Shown: piece by piece, positions 17,504 to 27,139 of the stretch
Numbering within the stretch: position 1 is the first letter of the stretch
Layout of the letters: each line of letters begins with the position of its first letter
Position numbers and translations under genes: made by a program
Notes under the pieces: model-generated
Seen by the model: only the letters and a program-made list of their open reading frames with translations
Told to the model about the DNA's origin: nothing
The model's database searches: none
NCBI GenBank assembly: GCA_017522515.1
Contig: JAFWZH010000232.1
Location: 20,925 to 84,924 of the forward strand
Direction of reading: 5' to 3'
DNA: 64,000 nt
Source of the DNA: Clostridia bacterium
Lineage (GTDB): Bacteria > Bacillota_A > Clostridia > UBA1212 > UBA1255

Positions 17504-18916
17504 ATGAAAGTCTATAATACAATGTCGAGAAAAAAAGAAGAGTTTAAACCGCTGAGTGAAGAAAATGTAACAATATATTCTTGCGGACCAACGGTTTACA
17601 ATTACGCACATATAGGCAATATGCGCACGTATGTTTTTATGGATATTTTAAGACGAGCTTTAAAACTTAACGGATATAAGCTTAAACACGTTATGAATAT
17701 CACTGATGTGGGACATTTGACTTCGGACGGTGACGAAGGCGAAGATAAAATGGAAAAGGCAGCTAAGACTCAAAAGAAAACACCTTGGGAAATAGCAGCA
17801 TATTTTACCGGTGTATTTTTCGAAGACCTTAAAAGGCTCAATATAGAAAGACCGGAGCTTACGCCAAAAGCAACAGAGCATATAGATCAAATGATTGAGT
17901 TTGTACAGGAATTGTGTGCAAAAGGTTACGGTTATGAGACAAGCGACGGAATATACTTCGACATCTCCAAGTTTCCGCGCTACGGCAGGTTGTCAAGAGC
18001 AAATCTTGAAGAACAGCTTGCAGGCGCCAGCGAGCGTGTAGAGGTTAATAATGAGAAGCGCCATCCGGCAGACTTTGCAATATGGAAAAAGGCTCCCAAA
18101 GAGCACATTATGCAATGGCCCAGCCCTTGGGGAATGGGTTACCCCGGTTGGCACATTGAGTGTTCTACAATGTCAAGAGAGTATTTGGGCGATTGTTTTG
18201 ATATTCATACAGGTGGTGTGGATCATATTCCGATTCACCACGAAAATGAAATTGCTCAGTCGGAGGCCCTTACAGGGAAAAAATCTGTTGACTATTGGAT
18301 GCATAGTGAGTTCTTGCTTGTAGACAACGGTAAAATGTCAAAAAGTCTTGGAAATACGTATACTGTTTCTGATTTGATTGAAAAAGGTTATTCGCCTTTG
18401 GCATACAGATATTTCTGCTTGAACGGTAACTATCGTAATAAATTAAACTTTACATGGGACGCTCTTGATGCGGCTCAAACATCTTTAACACGTTTGTATG
18501 CAGCAGTAGCAAAACACAAAGCGGCGGCTGCGGGCAATATTCCGTCAGAGACTATAGAAGAATGGAAAAAAGAGTTTACAGAAGCAGTGTCCGATGACCT
18601 TAATGTGCCGCTTGGACTTGGTATATTGTGGAAAGTTTTGAAAAACAGCGAAAAGAGTCACGATATTTACGAATTTGCACTTTTCGCAGACCAAGTGTTG
18701 GGATTGTCTATAGAAGAAAATTCAAATGCAGACAGTAAAGAAGCAGAAAGTGACGAGCCGGAGGTATCACAGGAGATTTTAGAGCTTGTTGAGAAGCGCA
18801 CGGCTGCAAAGAAAGCAAAAGACTTTAAAACTGCTGATGAAATAAGAGATAAGCTTAAAGAAATGGGAATTACACTTATTGACACCAAGGAAGGCGTAAA
18901 GATTGTTAAAGAGTGA
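17504..18916 (+). CDS. cysS: Cysteinyl-tRNA synthetase
   Basis: A 470-residue class I synthetase that charges tRNA-Cys. The zinc ligand Cys and HIGH-like box lie in YSCGPTVYNYAHIGNMR, the other zinc ligands in GWHIECSTMSREYLG and the His/Glu of HHENEIAQSEA, and the ATP loop is KMSKSLGN. The C-terminal helical domain is complete. The start at 17504 has GAGG 6 bases upstream; ATG 17492 is in frame but poorly placed. The gene starts 1 base after cysE. Confidence 0.97.
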   Translation: MKVYNTMSRKKEEFKPLSEENVTIYSCGPTVYNYAHIGNMRTYVFMDILRRALKLNGYKLKHVMNITDVGHLTSDGDEGEDKMEKAAKTQKKTPWEIAAYFTGVFFEDLKRLNIERPELTPKATEHIDQMIEFVQELCAKGYGYETSDGIYFDISKFPRYGRLSRANLEEQLAGASERVEVNNEKRHPADFAIWKKAPKEHIMQWPSPWGMGYPGWHIECSTMSREYLGDCFDIHTGGVDHIPIHHENEIAQSEALTGKKSVDYWMHSEFLLVDNGKMSKSLGNTYTVSDLIEKGYSPLAYRYFCLNGNYRNKLNFTWDALDAAQTSLTRLYAAVAKHKAAAAGNIPSETIEEWKKEFTEAVSDDLNVPLGLGILWKVLKNSEKSHDIYEFALFADQVLGLSIEENSNADSKEAESDEPEVSQEILELVEKRTAAKKAKDFKTADEIRDKLKEMGITLIDTKEGVKIVKE

Positions 18917-19454
18917 CGAAGAATACGTCTTGCAGGCACAAAAAGGAAATGATGTTGCTTGCGAGTACATCCTTAATAAATATAAGTCTATTGTACGTTC
19001 CGCCTCAAGAACATATTTTTTGCTGGGAGGAGACAGCGATGATATTGTACAAGAAGGAATGATAGGACTGTACAAGGCAATATGCAATTATTCAGCCGGA
19101 GAGGGTGTGGATTTTTCCGCTTATGCGATTATTTGTATAAAAAGGCAGATTTATACAGCGATAAAGACGGCAGCAAGGAAAAAGCATCAACCGCTTAATG
19201 ATTATGTTTCGCTTGATAACCGGGAAGAACTTTCTGATGATAATCCCGTCAGCATAATAGAAAATCGTGAGTGGCGAGATAATTTATATAAGGAAATAGA
19301 AGAAAAACTTAGCAAATTTGAAAAAATTGTTTTAAGTGAGTACTTAAAAGGCGGTACATACGAGGAAATAGGCGCCACGCTTGGCAAAGAAAGTAAGTCA
19401 ATTGACAATGCGATACAAAGAATAAGAAGAAAGTTAAAGGGGGCAAATTTATGA
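18903..19454 (+). CDS. sigH: RNA polymerase sigma-70 family factor, SigH (Spo0H) type
   Basis: A 183-residue sigma factor. Region 2 is seen as SRTYFLLGGDSDDIVQEGMIGLYKAI, with SAYAIICIKRQIYTAIKTAARKKHQPLN after it; region 4 has TYEEIGATLGKESKSIDNAIQRIRRKLK. The wording follows B. subtilis SigH, which directs early sporulation and stationary-phase genes. The start is TTG at 18903, preceded by AAGGAAGG and overlapping the end of cysS by 14 bases. It overlaps thyA by 4 bases. In Bacillus, mrnC, trmH and rae1 lie between cysS and sigH; here they are absent. Confidence 0.9.
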   Translation: MLKSDEEYVLQAQKGNDVACEYILNKYKSIVRSASRTYFLLGGDSDDIVQEGMIGLYKAICNYSAGEGVDFSAYAIICIKRQIYTAIKTAARKKHQPLNDYVSLDNREELSDDNPVSIIENREWRDNLYKEIEEKLSKFEKIVLSEYLKGGTYEEIGATLGKESKSIDNAIQRIRRKLKGANL

Positions 19455-20281
19455 GTTCGGCAGATATAGCATTTATTAATACATGTAAAGATATTTTAGA
19501 AAACGGCTCATGGGAAAAGGATGAAGGAGTCAGACCGAAGTGGGCTGACGGCACACCTGCTTACACAAAGAAAAAATTCGGAGTAGTAAACAGATATGAT
19601 TTAGAAAAGGAGTTTCCTTTAATTACAATAAGACCGATAAAACTTTCCGTGGCGGTTGATGAGATCCTATGGATTTGGCAAAAAAAATCAAACAACATTC
19701 ATGATCTTAACAGTCATATTTGGGATCTTTGGGCTGATGAGAATGGTTCTATCGGTAAGGCTTACGGATACCAATTAGGTGTTAAACACCAATACAAAGA
19801 AGGTATGTTCGATCAGGTAGACAGAGTTCTTTATGATTTAAAAAACAATCGTGCCAGCAGAAGAATAATGACAAACTTGTATAATTTCCAAGATCTTCAT
19901 GAAATGGCATTATATCCCTGCGCTTACAGTATGACTTTTAATGTAACAGAGGGTAGACTTTGTGCTATATTAAATCAGCGTTCGCAGGATATGTTGGCTG
20001 CAAATGCTTTTAATGTGGCACAGTATGCAGCACTTGTTTATATGTTCGCTCAAGTTTCCGGTTTGGTTCCGGGGGAGCTTGTTCACGTAATTGCAGATGC
20101 GCATATTTATGACAGACATATTCCGATTGTTGAAGAGCTGATTAAACGTCAAGCGTACCCTGCACCAAAGGTAGAGCTGGATAAGAGCATTACGAATTTT
20201 TATGACTTTACACCTAACAGTTTCAAGGTGGAAAATTATCAGCATGGCGAAAAAATCGGTAAAATCGAGATGGCTATATAA
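19451..20281 (+). CDS. thyA: Thymidylate synthase
   Basis: A 276-residue enzyme that methylates dUMP to dTMP with 5,10-methylene-THF and gives dihydrofolate. The nucleophile Cys is in ALYPCAYSM; other signatures are LWIWQKKSN, IGKAYGYQLG, RSQDMLAANAFNVAQY and DAHIYDRHI. The wording is closer to B. subtilis ThyA than to E. coli ThyA, where PPCH surrounds the Cys. It overlaps sigH by an ATGA and is followed by folA, which recycles its product. Confidence 0.95.
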   Translation: MSSADIAFINTCKDILENGSWEKDEGVRPKWADGTPAYTKKKFGVVNRYDLEKEFPLITIRPIKLSVAVDEILWIWQKKSNNIHDLNSHIWDLWADENGSIGKAYGYQLGVKHQYKEGMFDQVDRVLYDLKNNRASRRIMTNLYNFQDLHEMALYPCAYSMTFNVTEGRLCAILNQRSQDMLAANAFNVAQYAALVYMFAQVSGLVPGELVHVIADAHIYDRHIPIVEELIKRQAYPAPKVELDKSITNFYDFTPNSFKVENYQHGEKIGKIEMAI

Positions 20282-20298
20282 TGTGGAGGCAAGCATAA

Positions 20299-20829
20299 AT
20301 GAATGTAATAGTTGCAGTAGATGCAGAATGGGGAATAGGAAATAAAGGAGATCTTCTTGCAAGAGTAAAAGAAGATTTGCAACAATTCGCTCGTTTGACT
20401 ACAGGGAAAACGGTAGTTTTAGGCTCAAATACATTGGCAACTTTTCCCGGTGGTCGTGTTTTAAAGGACAGACGGAATATCGTTCTTAACCCGGACCTTG
20501 ACTACGCTCCTGAGGGCGCTGTGGTAGCACATTCTCTTGATGAATTATTTGATTTATTGAAAAAATTCGAGAATGAAGGTTTGTCTTCAGAGGATGTATT
20601 TATAATAGGCGGTGCAAGCGTTTACAGACAGATGCTTCCTTATTGCGATAAAGCTTATATAACAAAGTTCAAAAAATCTTTTGAAAAGGATGTATATTTC
20701 CCGAATCTTGACGAAATGGCCGAGTGGAGTGTTGTCTCCGAGAGTGAAGACATAACAGCATCTTACAGAGGTGCGGCAGGAATAACAGGCGAAATTACAT
20801 TTAGCTTTGTTGAGTATGTAAGAAAATAA
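20299..20829 (+). CDS. folA: Dihydrofolate reductase
   Basis: A 176-residue NADPH-dependent reductase regenerating THF from dihydrofolate. Visible are VAVDAEWGIGNKGDLLARVKEDL at the N-terminus with the Asp of the active-site helix, TVVLGSNTLATFPGGRVLKDRRNIVL and VFIIGGASVYRQMLPYCDKAYITK. A GGAGG site lies upstream. It pairs with thyA 17 bases before it and ends the operon at a clear terminator. Confidence 0.94.
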   Translation: MNVIVAVDAEWGIGNKGDLLARVKEDLQQFARLTTGKTVVLGSNTLATFPGGRVLKDRRNIVLNPDLDYAPEGAVVAHSLDELFDLLKKFENEGLSSEDVFIIGGASVYRQMLPYCDKAYITKFKKSFEKDVYFPNLDEMAEWSVVSESEDITASYRGAAGITGEITFSFVEYVRK

Positions 20830-20865
20830 AATAATACAAATAAGACACAAAAATGACAATTTGTT

Positions 20866-20907
20866 AAGGTACACTTTAATATGATTTGAGTGTGCCTTTT
20901 TGTTTTT
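20866..20907 (+). terminator. Intrinsic terminator after folA
   Basis: AAGGTACACT (20866-20875) pairs with AGTGTGCCTT (20889-20898) with one G-U, followed by TTTTTGTTTTT. It ends the cysE-folA operon. Confidence 0.8.
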
Positions 20908-20936
20908 GAAGGTCAAAAAGATAGGAGAAGTATATA

Positions 20937-22757
20937 ATGAAACATAAATATTACAAGAAAACATACAGAATATTTGCTGCTTTTATTGTGCTTTTGCTGT
21001 GTGCGACAAGTTGTAACAGTGAAATAAATGATAATGCAGCCCCCGGTTCTGATAAAGGAGGCAGTGGCGGCAGTAATTATTGGAACAGTAGTGAAATTGG
21101 CAAGGAAAATCTTCAGGAAGCCACAGCCGGAACAAATATAAATGTAACTTACAGCGGATTTGATGAAGATACGAGTGTAACCAATGAAGCTTGTCAGATA
21201 AAATTTGACGGAAACAATGCTGATATATCAGGTGCCGGAGCTGAAATAATAAAAGGCGAATGTGTAACGGTAAAAATCGAAGAGGCAGGCACTTACGTTG
21301 TAAGCGGCAGTACTGATAATGGACAGTTGTATGTTGAGGCAGGTGAAAATCAAGTTCATTTGGTTTTGAACGGTGCGGTAATTAATTGTAAAAAAAGTGC
21401 TCCGATATACGTTAATAACGGGAAGAAAACAGTGATAACATTAGCGGAGAATACTGTAAACACTCTGACAGACGAAGAAAACTATGAATATTCCGTAACA
21501 GAAGTAGATGAGACAACAGGAGAAACAACCGGTGAGCCTAATGCGGCGCTTTTCAGTAAAAAAGCACTTACTATTAATGGTAAGGGTACATTAAATGTTA
21601 CGACTAACTTTAATAATGGTATAGGATGTAAGGATGAGCTGAAAATAATAAGCGGAAAAGTGAATGTTACAGCAGTAAATAATGCCATAAGAGGAAATGA
21701 CTGCGTAGTAATAAAAGACGGTGAAATTAATGCTATCTCCAAAAGCGGCGATGGTATAAAATCTACAAAAGAAAATAATGACCAAAAGGGTTATGTATAT
21801 GTTGATGGAGGGAATGTAAATGTTACGGCTTATGAGGATGGCTTGCAGGCAGTAACGTTGCTGGCTGTAGCAGGCGGTGAAGTTTCGATATCCGCTGCTG
21901 ATGATGGAATGCACTGCGATAAAATATTGGCTATAAGCGGTGGTACAATAAATATTACAAAAAGTTATGAGGGCATTGAGGCAACGGTAATTAATATTTC
22001 CGGAGGTAAAACGTACGTTAAGGCAAGTGATGATGGACTTAATGCTACGGTTGGCAACAATACTTCAAACTCAAACGAAAGATTTGGCGGTTTTGGTGGC
22101 GGTGGAGGCAGCATGCAATACCAAGAGGCTTGTCAAGTTAATATTTCCGGAGGTTACTTGTATGTTGATGCAAGTGGTGACGGACTTGATTCAAACGGAG
22201 ATTTGACGATTAGCGGAGGCGTAGCTATAGTTAATGGTCCCACAAACGGAGGAAACGGTTCTTTGGATGCTAACGGTACAATTTATGCTAACGGAGGCTT
22301 TTTGGCAGCAGCCGGCAGTAACGGAATGGCGGAATATCCCACAGGCACATCAACACAAAATGTTATTATCATAACATTTAACGGTATGCAGCAAGCAGAA
22401 ACAATAATCAGGATTGTTGATGAAAACGGTGCTGATTTGCTGAATTTTGCACCATCAAAAACGTTTGGTTCCGTAATTTTCAGCTCGCCTGATATAAAGA
22501 GCGGTTCCACATATACAGTATATACAGGAGGAGAATATTCCGGCGGCGATAAAAGTGACGGGCTTATGGCCAACGGTTCATATAGCGGAGGAAATATAGA
22601 AGGTGAAGTTTCTGTTTCGCAAATATTGTCTTATATCGGTGAAAGTGGAATGGGTGGTGGCTTTGGCGGCGGACGTAATCCCGGAATGAAACCTGATATG
22701 GGCCCCGGTGAAATGGGAGGAGGACAAAGACCGGATAAAAAACCGGGAAGATGGTAA
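20937..22757 (+). CDS. Cthe_2159-like beta-helix lipoprotein (DUF4353, carbohydrate-binding)
   Basis: A 606-residue secreted lipoprotein: signal segment, lipobox-like LLCATSC, a Gly/Ser-rich linker, then about 350 residues of repeating short beta strands such as GGNVNVTAYEDGLQA, GGTINITKSYEGIEA and GGKTYVKASDDGLNA. This fits the right-handed beta-helix family typified by Clostridium thermocellum Cthe_2159, which binds polygalacturonate and cellulose-like polymers. The aspartates of the DGL/DGI turns could bind calcium. The C-terminus is rich in Gly, Met and Pro. It is flanked by terminators and promoters and so stands alone. Confidence 0.82.
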   Translation: MKHKYYKKTYRIFAAFIVLLLCATSCNSEINDNAAPGSDKGGSGGSNYWNSSEIGKENLQEATAGTNINVTYSGFDEDTSVTNEACQIKFDGNNADISGAGAEIIKGECVTVKIEEAGTYVVSGSTDNGQLYVEAGENQVHLVLNGAVINCKKSAPIYVNNGKKTVITLAENTVNTLTDEENYEYSVTEVDETTGETTGEPNAALFSKKALTINGKGTLNVTTNFNNGIGCKDELKIISGKVNVTAVNNAIRGNDCVVIKDGEINAISKSGDGIKSTKENNDQKGYVYVDGGNVNVTAYEDGLQAVTLLAVAGGEVSISAADDGMHCDKILAISGGTINITKSYEGIEATVINISGGKTYVKASDDGLNATVGNNTSNSNERFGGFGGGGGSMQYQEACQVNISGGYLYVDASGDGLDSNGDLTISGGVAIVNGPTNGGNGSLDANGTIYANGGFLAAAGSNGMAEYPTGTSTQNVIIITFNGMQQAETIIRIVDENGADLLNFAPSKTFGSVIFSSPDIKSGSTYTVYTGGEYSGGDKSDGLMANGSYSGGNIEGEVSVSQILSYIGESGMGGGFGGGRNPGMKPDMGPGEMGGGQRPDKKPGRW

Positions 22758-22782
22758 AAATGTTAATAAATTATGAACAAAG

Positions 22783-22811
22783 TTTACAAAAAGTTATATT
22801 AATGATATAAT
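22783..22811 (+). promoter_or_regulatory. Strong sigma-A promoter of the LytM peptidase gene
   Basis: TTTACA at 22783-22788 and perfect TATAAT at 22806-22811 with a 17-base spacer, 49 bases before the ATG. Confidence 0.8.
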
Positions 22812-22859
22812 CACCTCGATTGCGAGCTTGTGGCACGCAAAAAGAAAGGGATAATTTTG

Positions 22860-23813
22860 ATGAACGAACAAAGCAACGAAACGCAGAAAGAAAATAATAC
22901 AGCAAAGCAATCTTTTGTTAAAAGCTTGTTGCAAGCAGCCGTTGAAGAAATAAAATCTATTTCAAACGGTGCCATTGTTATGGTTTTGGTTTGTGCAGTT
23001 ATTTCTGTATTGGGAATTGGTTTGTTTGCATCTAAAGCAGAAAACCAACAACTGGCAAAGGATAAAGCCGGACTTTCGGACAAGCTTTCTGAGAAAAACG
23101 ATCAGATTAATAAATTAGAAGAGTCCCTTGAGGAAACACAGAAAGATGTTGCTGAGAAGAATGAAATAATTCAAAACCAGCAAGAAGAAATAGAAAACAG
23201 TCAGATAGAAAAGGAACAAATCGGCGAAGCTCTCAAGGAACAAATCGGTAATCTTGATTTGACAGGTTCGGCAGCATCACGTTCTGACGGAGAAATAAAC
23301 AGCATTGAAAACAGCATCGCAGAGACAGAGCTTTTGATCAGAGATTATTTCGGATATACGGAGCAAGGTAACGAATTGATTTCTGCTTTGTATGAAAAGG
23401 CAGATGCTTTCAGAGACGAACTTGACAGATATCCTGATTTTTATCCTACAGAGGGCGGCGTAGGTTCCCCCTTCGGATATAGAAAGGATCCTATAAACGG
23501 TAATACAAAATTCCACACGGGAATTGATTTGGGAAGTTTCACGGGAACACCTATATTTGCGGCAGCTAAGGGTGAAGTTACATACGTTGGATTTGAAACA
23601 GGTTACGGTCTTTATGTTTTGGTTGATCACGGTAACGGATTTGAAACAAAATATGCTCATTTAGATGAAGCTTTTGTACAAGTAGGCGACATGGTTGAAA
23701 AGGGAGACCATATTGCGGCAATGGGTGCAACGGGAAGAGTTACAGGGCCGCATCTTCACTTTGAAGTAATTTTAAATGGCGAATTCAAAAATCCTGCAGA
23801 CTATATTATGTAA
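22860..23813 (+). CDS. M23 (LytM) family peptidoglycan endopeptidase with coiled coil
   Basis: A 317-residue protein with one membrane segment (about residues 35-57), a coiled coil of about 80 residues (KLSEKNDQINKLEESLEETQ), then a LytM domain. Zinc ligands are in FHTGIDLG and GPHLHFEV, so it is probably active against peptide cross-bridges outside the cell. The layout resembles EnvC/SpoIIQ-like proteins in division or sporulation. The start at 22860 has AAAGAAAGGG upstream; GTG at 22830 is less likely. Confidence 0.9.
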   Translation: MNEQSNETQKENNTAKQSFVKSLLQAAVEEIKSISNGAIVMVLVCAVISVLGIGLFASKAENQQLAKDKAGLSDKLSEKNDQINKLEESLEETQKDVAEKNEIIQNQQEEIENSQIEKEQIGEALKEQIGNLDLTGSAASRSDGEINSIENSIAETELLIRDYFGYTEQGNELISALYEKADAFRDELDRYPDFYPTEGGVGSPFGYRKDPINGNTKFHTGIDLGSFTGTPIFAAAKGEVTYVGFETGYGLYVLVDHGNGFETKYAHLDEAFVQVGDMVEKGDHIAAMGATGRVTGPHLHFEVILNGEFKNPADYIM

Positions 23814-23836
23814 ATAATTAATAACAATAAAATCTC

Positions 23837-23875
23837 GGCAGCGGCGAAACAAATTATTCTTGCCGCTGCTTTTTT
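23837..23875 (+). terminator. Intrinsic terminator after the LytM gene
   Basis: GCAGCGGC (23838-23845) pairs with GCCGCTGC (23862-23869), followed by six T. The rest of the gap to 24035 holds no convincing gene. Confidence 0.85.
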
Positions 23876-24035
23876 ATATGGTATTGATTCTGATTGCTTA
23901 TATCGATTATAGGCGGCTTTGTTTAATTTTCGCTGTAATAACAAAGCACGCTTTTTCTTAAAAAATAAAGTCAAAGACACAGCATAAGCTCCTGGAATAT
24001 TGTATCGGTTCATTTATATGCTGTATCAAATTGTT

Positions 24036-25091
24036 TTATTCTTTAAATTCATCTAATATTACATCAAGAAAATCTCTTAAGCTGTGACAAGTCTTTCCTT
24101 GAATGGTTTTAGCCTCGCGAGCATTAAGCATGGCATTCAAAACAGCCTCTTCTGTTGCCTCGCCGACAGCTTTGAAAACAGAATTTAAAAAATCATCTTT
24201 AATATAGGTTGCGGTAAAAAAAGTATCTGAATTGTCTGTGTGGACATTTGCAGTGGAAAAACCCAAGAATACCTCTCCGCTACCGTGACTTGTATATGAA
24301 CCATTACGTATAAGACCGATATCTACGCGTTTTAAAACCCTTTTGATTTGTCTGTTAGACAGAGGGATGTCAGTAGCCATAATTACGATCACAGAACCCT
24401 TTTCTGCGTAATTTAGTCTGTCAATATGCTCTTTTAATTTAAGACCTACTTTTTTGCCGTCAATACGCAAATCTTCGCAGTGCCCGTGGTTGGTTTGAAC
24501 GAGTATTCCGACAGTGTATTCCTTGCCCTCAATCTCTACTATTCTTGAAGCAGAACCAATGCCTCCCTTAAATCCGTGGCATTTTGTGCCGGAACCTGCA
24601 CCTACGTCACCCTCTTCAAAGTCCACACATGCGTTTTCGATAGCTTCAAAAACATGCTTGGTTTCAACAGCTCTCTTTCTGATATTATTTATGAGGCTGT
24701 CATTGCATTCTAAAACTGGTATATTGATTGAACAAAATACATCATCGTTTGCTAAATTGTCGATAACATAATCAAGCATACCGTCTAATACTTTGCCTAC
24801 ATTAAGTGTGTTTGTAAGGGCAATCGGAGCTTCTAAAAGACCAAGCTCATCGATTTGTACAAGACCGGCACTTTTCCCGTAACCGTTTAAAACGTAAACT
24901 GCTGCTTCCAGTTTATTTGTGTAAATGTTATCCTCTGAAGGTAAAATTACTGTAACACCGGTATAATTCTCTGCGTTTTTTATTGTGGAATGCCCCACAC
25001 GCACGCCTTTTACGTCTGTTATCTTATTCAAATTACCTGTAGGCATGTTGCCGATTTTAATATAATCAGAAATTTTAATTTGATTTTCCAT
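24036..25091 (-). CDS. P1 family peptidase (DmpA/aminopeptidase-like, self-cleaving)
   Basis: A 351-residue Ntn-fold peptidase of the DmpA/BapA family (L-aminopeptidase/D-esterase). The N-terminus ITDVKGVRVGHSTI is typical. The self-cleavage site and nucleophile Ser lie in GFKGGIGSASRIVEIEGKEY, where cleavage before Ser gives two chains. The proline-rich end of larger members is absent, and the length is normal. It lies downstream of the YgiQ gene on the same strand (25-base gap). The physiological substrate is unknown. Confidence 0.9.
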   Translation of the reverse strand: MENQIKISDYIKIGNMPTGNLNKITDVKGVRVGHSTIKNAENYTGVTVILPSEDNIYTNKLEAAVYVLNGYGKSAGLVQIDELGLLEAPIALTNTLNVGKVLDGMLDYVIDNLANDDVFCSINIPVLECNDSLINNIRKRAVETKHVFEAIENACVDFEEGDVGAGSGTKCHGFKGGIGSASRIVEIEGKEYTVGILVQTNHGHCEDLRIDGKKVGLKLKEHIDRLNYAEKGSVIVIMATDIPLSNRQIKRVLKRVDIGLIRNGSYTSHGSGEVFLGFSTANVHTDNSDTFFTATYIKDDFLNSVFKAVGEATEEAVLNAMLNAREAKTIQGKTCHSLRDFLDVILDEFKE

Positions 25092-25116
25092 CTTATAAAA
25101 GCCTCTCTTTAATATC

Positions 25117-26979
25117 TTATCGTTTCATTCTTTTGCCGTGCTTTTTTGTTACTTGGGCAGGAACTTTACTTTTAAACGTTTTTTGCTTAGTGGATATCGG
25201 CGCAACAAGGCACTCAGGCTTGCTTCCGATTAAGTCTTTTCTTCCGGCCTTTGTTAGTGCGGCAATAACAGCCTGCCTGTTTTCCGGACGGAAATATTGC
25301 AGTAACGCTCTTTGCTCTGCTTTTTCTTCTTTTGTTTTTGGCACATATACTTTTTTCATTGTATAAGGATCAATTCCGGAGTAGAACATACAGGTTGAAA
25401 TTGTGCCCGGTGTAGGATAAAAATCTTGTACTTGTTGAGGTCTTAACTTTTGTTCTTTTAAAAACAAAGCTAATTCAATCGCATCCTTCAAGGTTGAACC
25501 GGGATGCGAAGACATCAAATACGGCACCAAATACTGTTCCTTCTTTATCTTTTTGCTTATTGCAAAGTATTTTTGCGCAAATTTCTTATATGCTTCGATG
25601 TGAGGTTTGCCCATTTTATCCAATACAGCGGCAGAACAGTGTTCAGGCGCCACCTTTAACTGTCCGCTTACATGATGTTCTACAAGCTCTTTAAAAAATG
25701 TATCGTCTTTATCTAAAAGTAAATAGTCATAACGTATTCCGGAACGTATGAATACTTTTTTTACTTTCGGAACAGCGCGCAAATCCCTAAGCAGAGAGAG
25801 GTATTCCGTATGGTCAACCTTTAAAGCTTTGCATGGAGTAGGCGCCAAGCACTTCTTTGAAGGACAAAGTCCGTGCTTTTTTTGTTTTTCACAAGACGGG
25901 ATTCTGAAATTCGCTGTAGGCCCGCCTAAATCGTGAATGTATCCTTTGAAATTGGGCCTTTGCGTCAGTAAGTTCGCCTCACGCAAAATCGACTCGCGAC
26001 TTCGGCAAGTGACAGCACGTCCTTGATGAAAAGCAATTGAACAGAAATTGCATGCTCCGAAGCAACCACGGTTGTGAGTTATGGAAAATTCTACTTCTGC
26101 AATAGCCGGTACACCGCCAACTGCATCATAAGAAGGGTGCCATGTCCTTTCATAAGGCAGAGCATATATTTCATCTAATTCTTTTGTTGTAAGAGGCATC
26201 ATAGGCGGATTCTGAACGAGCCAACCTTTTTGTTGTTCTTGAATAAGAGGCTTGCCGCGCACAGCGTCTTGTTCGTCAAGCTCAATGCGACAAGACTCAG
26301 CATATTTTTCTTTGCTTTCTGTGATTTCTTTAAAGGAAGGCAAATAGATAGCCGCCTTCTTTGTGGGACGCTTTTTCGTCATGTAGCAAGTGCCTCTTAT
26401 ATCTGTCAGAGATGCAATCGGTTCACCGTTATTTAGCCGCCTGACAATTTGGCGAGTTTGATTTTCGCCCATACCGAAAGAAAGCAGGTCGGCTTCGCAA
26501 TCCTCCATAACAGAAGGCATAACCTTATCTTTCCAATAGTCATAACCGGCAAAACGCCTGAGGGAAGCTTCCAGGCCACCTATAATTATGGGAATATTTC
26601 CGTAAATTTCTCTTATTTTTTTGCAGTAGACGGTAAGTGCTCTGTCGGGACGGAATCCTGCCTTGCCACCGGGAGAGTATGCGTCATCGCTACGTCTTTT
26701 TTTTGCGGCGGTATAGTGAGCTACCATAGAGTCAACATTGCCGGAATTTACCATAAAGCCCAAACGTGGTTTGCCAAAACGAGTGAAATCCTTTGATGTT
26801 TTCCAGTCGGGTTGTGCTAAAATTGCAACACGCATTCCTTCGTCCTCAAGAACTCTCGAAATAATTGCCGTGCCAAAAGACGGATGGTCTACGTATGCAT
26901 CGCCCGTTACGAGTACAAAATCGACCTCGTCCCATCCTCTTTCATGGATTTCTTTTGCAGTAATTGGTAGAAATGCCAT
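25117..26979 (-). CDS. ygiQ: YgiQ family radical SAM protein
   Basis: A 620-residue radical SAM protein of unknown reaction. The iron-sulfur Cys triad is in NRGCFGACNFCSIAFHQGR (Cx3Cx2C, about residues 304-322). Family wording includes FLPITAKEIHERGWDEVDFVLVTGDAYVDHP at the start (split here as several known blocks) and PTGNF-like GGPTANF. The C-terminus is basic. AAAGGCGG precedes the ATG. It may be co-transcribed with the P1 peptidase. Confidence 0.93.
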   Translation of the reverse strand: MAFLPITAKEIHERGWDEVDFVLVTGDAYVDHPSFGTAIISRVLEDEGMRVAILAQPDWKTSKDFTRFGKPRLGFMVNSGNVDSMVAHYTAAKKRRSDDAYSPGGKAGFRPDRALTVYCKKIREIYGNIPIIIGGLEASLRRFAGYDYWKDKVMPSVMEDCEADLLSFGMGENQTRQIVRRLNNGEPIASLTDIRGTCYMTKKRPTKKAAIYLPSFKEITESKEKYAESCRIELDEQDAVRGKPLIQEQQKGWLVQNPPMMPLTTKELDEIYALPYERTWHPSYDAVGGVPAIAEVEFSITHNRGCFGACNFCSIAFHQGRAVTCRSRESILREANLLTQRPNFKGYIHDLGGPTANFRIPSCEKQKKHGLCPSKKCLAPTPCKALKVDHTEYLSLLRDLRAVPKVKKVFIRSGIRYDYLLLDKDDTFFKELVEHHVSGQLKVAPEHCSAAVLDKMGKPHIEAYKKFAQKYFAISKKIKKEQYLVPYLMSSHPGSTLKDAIELALFLKEQKLRPQQVQDFYPTPGTISTCMFYSGIDPYTMKKVYVPKTKEEKAEQRALLQYFRPENRQAVIAALTKAGRKDLIGSKPECLVAPISTKQKTFKSKVPAQVTKKHGKRMKR

Positions 26980-27062
26980 TTTTTGAACCGCCTTTCAAAA
27001 TTAACAATGTAAACTATAGCACATTTTACACTGAAAAAAAAGGACTGTGTGAGAAATTTGTA

Positions 27063-27091
27063 TTGACATTTAAGGCGCGAATAGCTATAAA
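27063..27091 (+). promoter_or_regulatory. Sigma-A promoter of the NlpC/P60-like lipoprotein gene
   Basis: TTGACA at 27063-27068 and TATAAA at 27086-27091 with a 17-base spacer, 48 bases before the ATG at 27140. Confidence 0.75.
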
Positions 27092-27139
27092 TTAAGCATA
27101 GTTATTTGTACTATGAAGGTTTTTGTGAAGGAGTTATTT

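Noticed and set aside
23801..24013. A 70-codon minus-strand frame between the LytM gene and the P1 peptidase gene
   Set aside because: It covers a clear plus-strand terminator, has no ribosome binding site and looks like chance coding.
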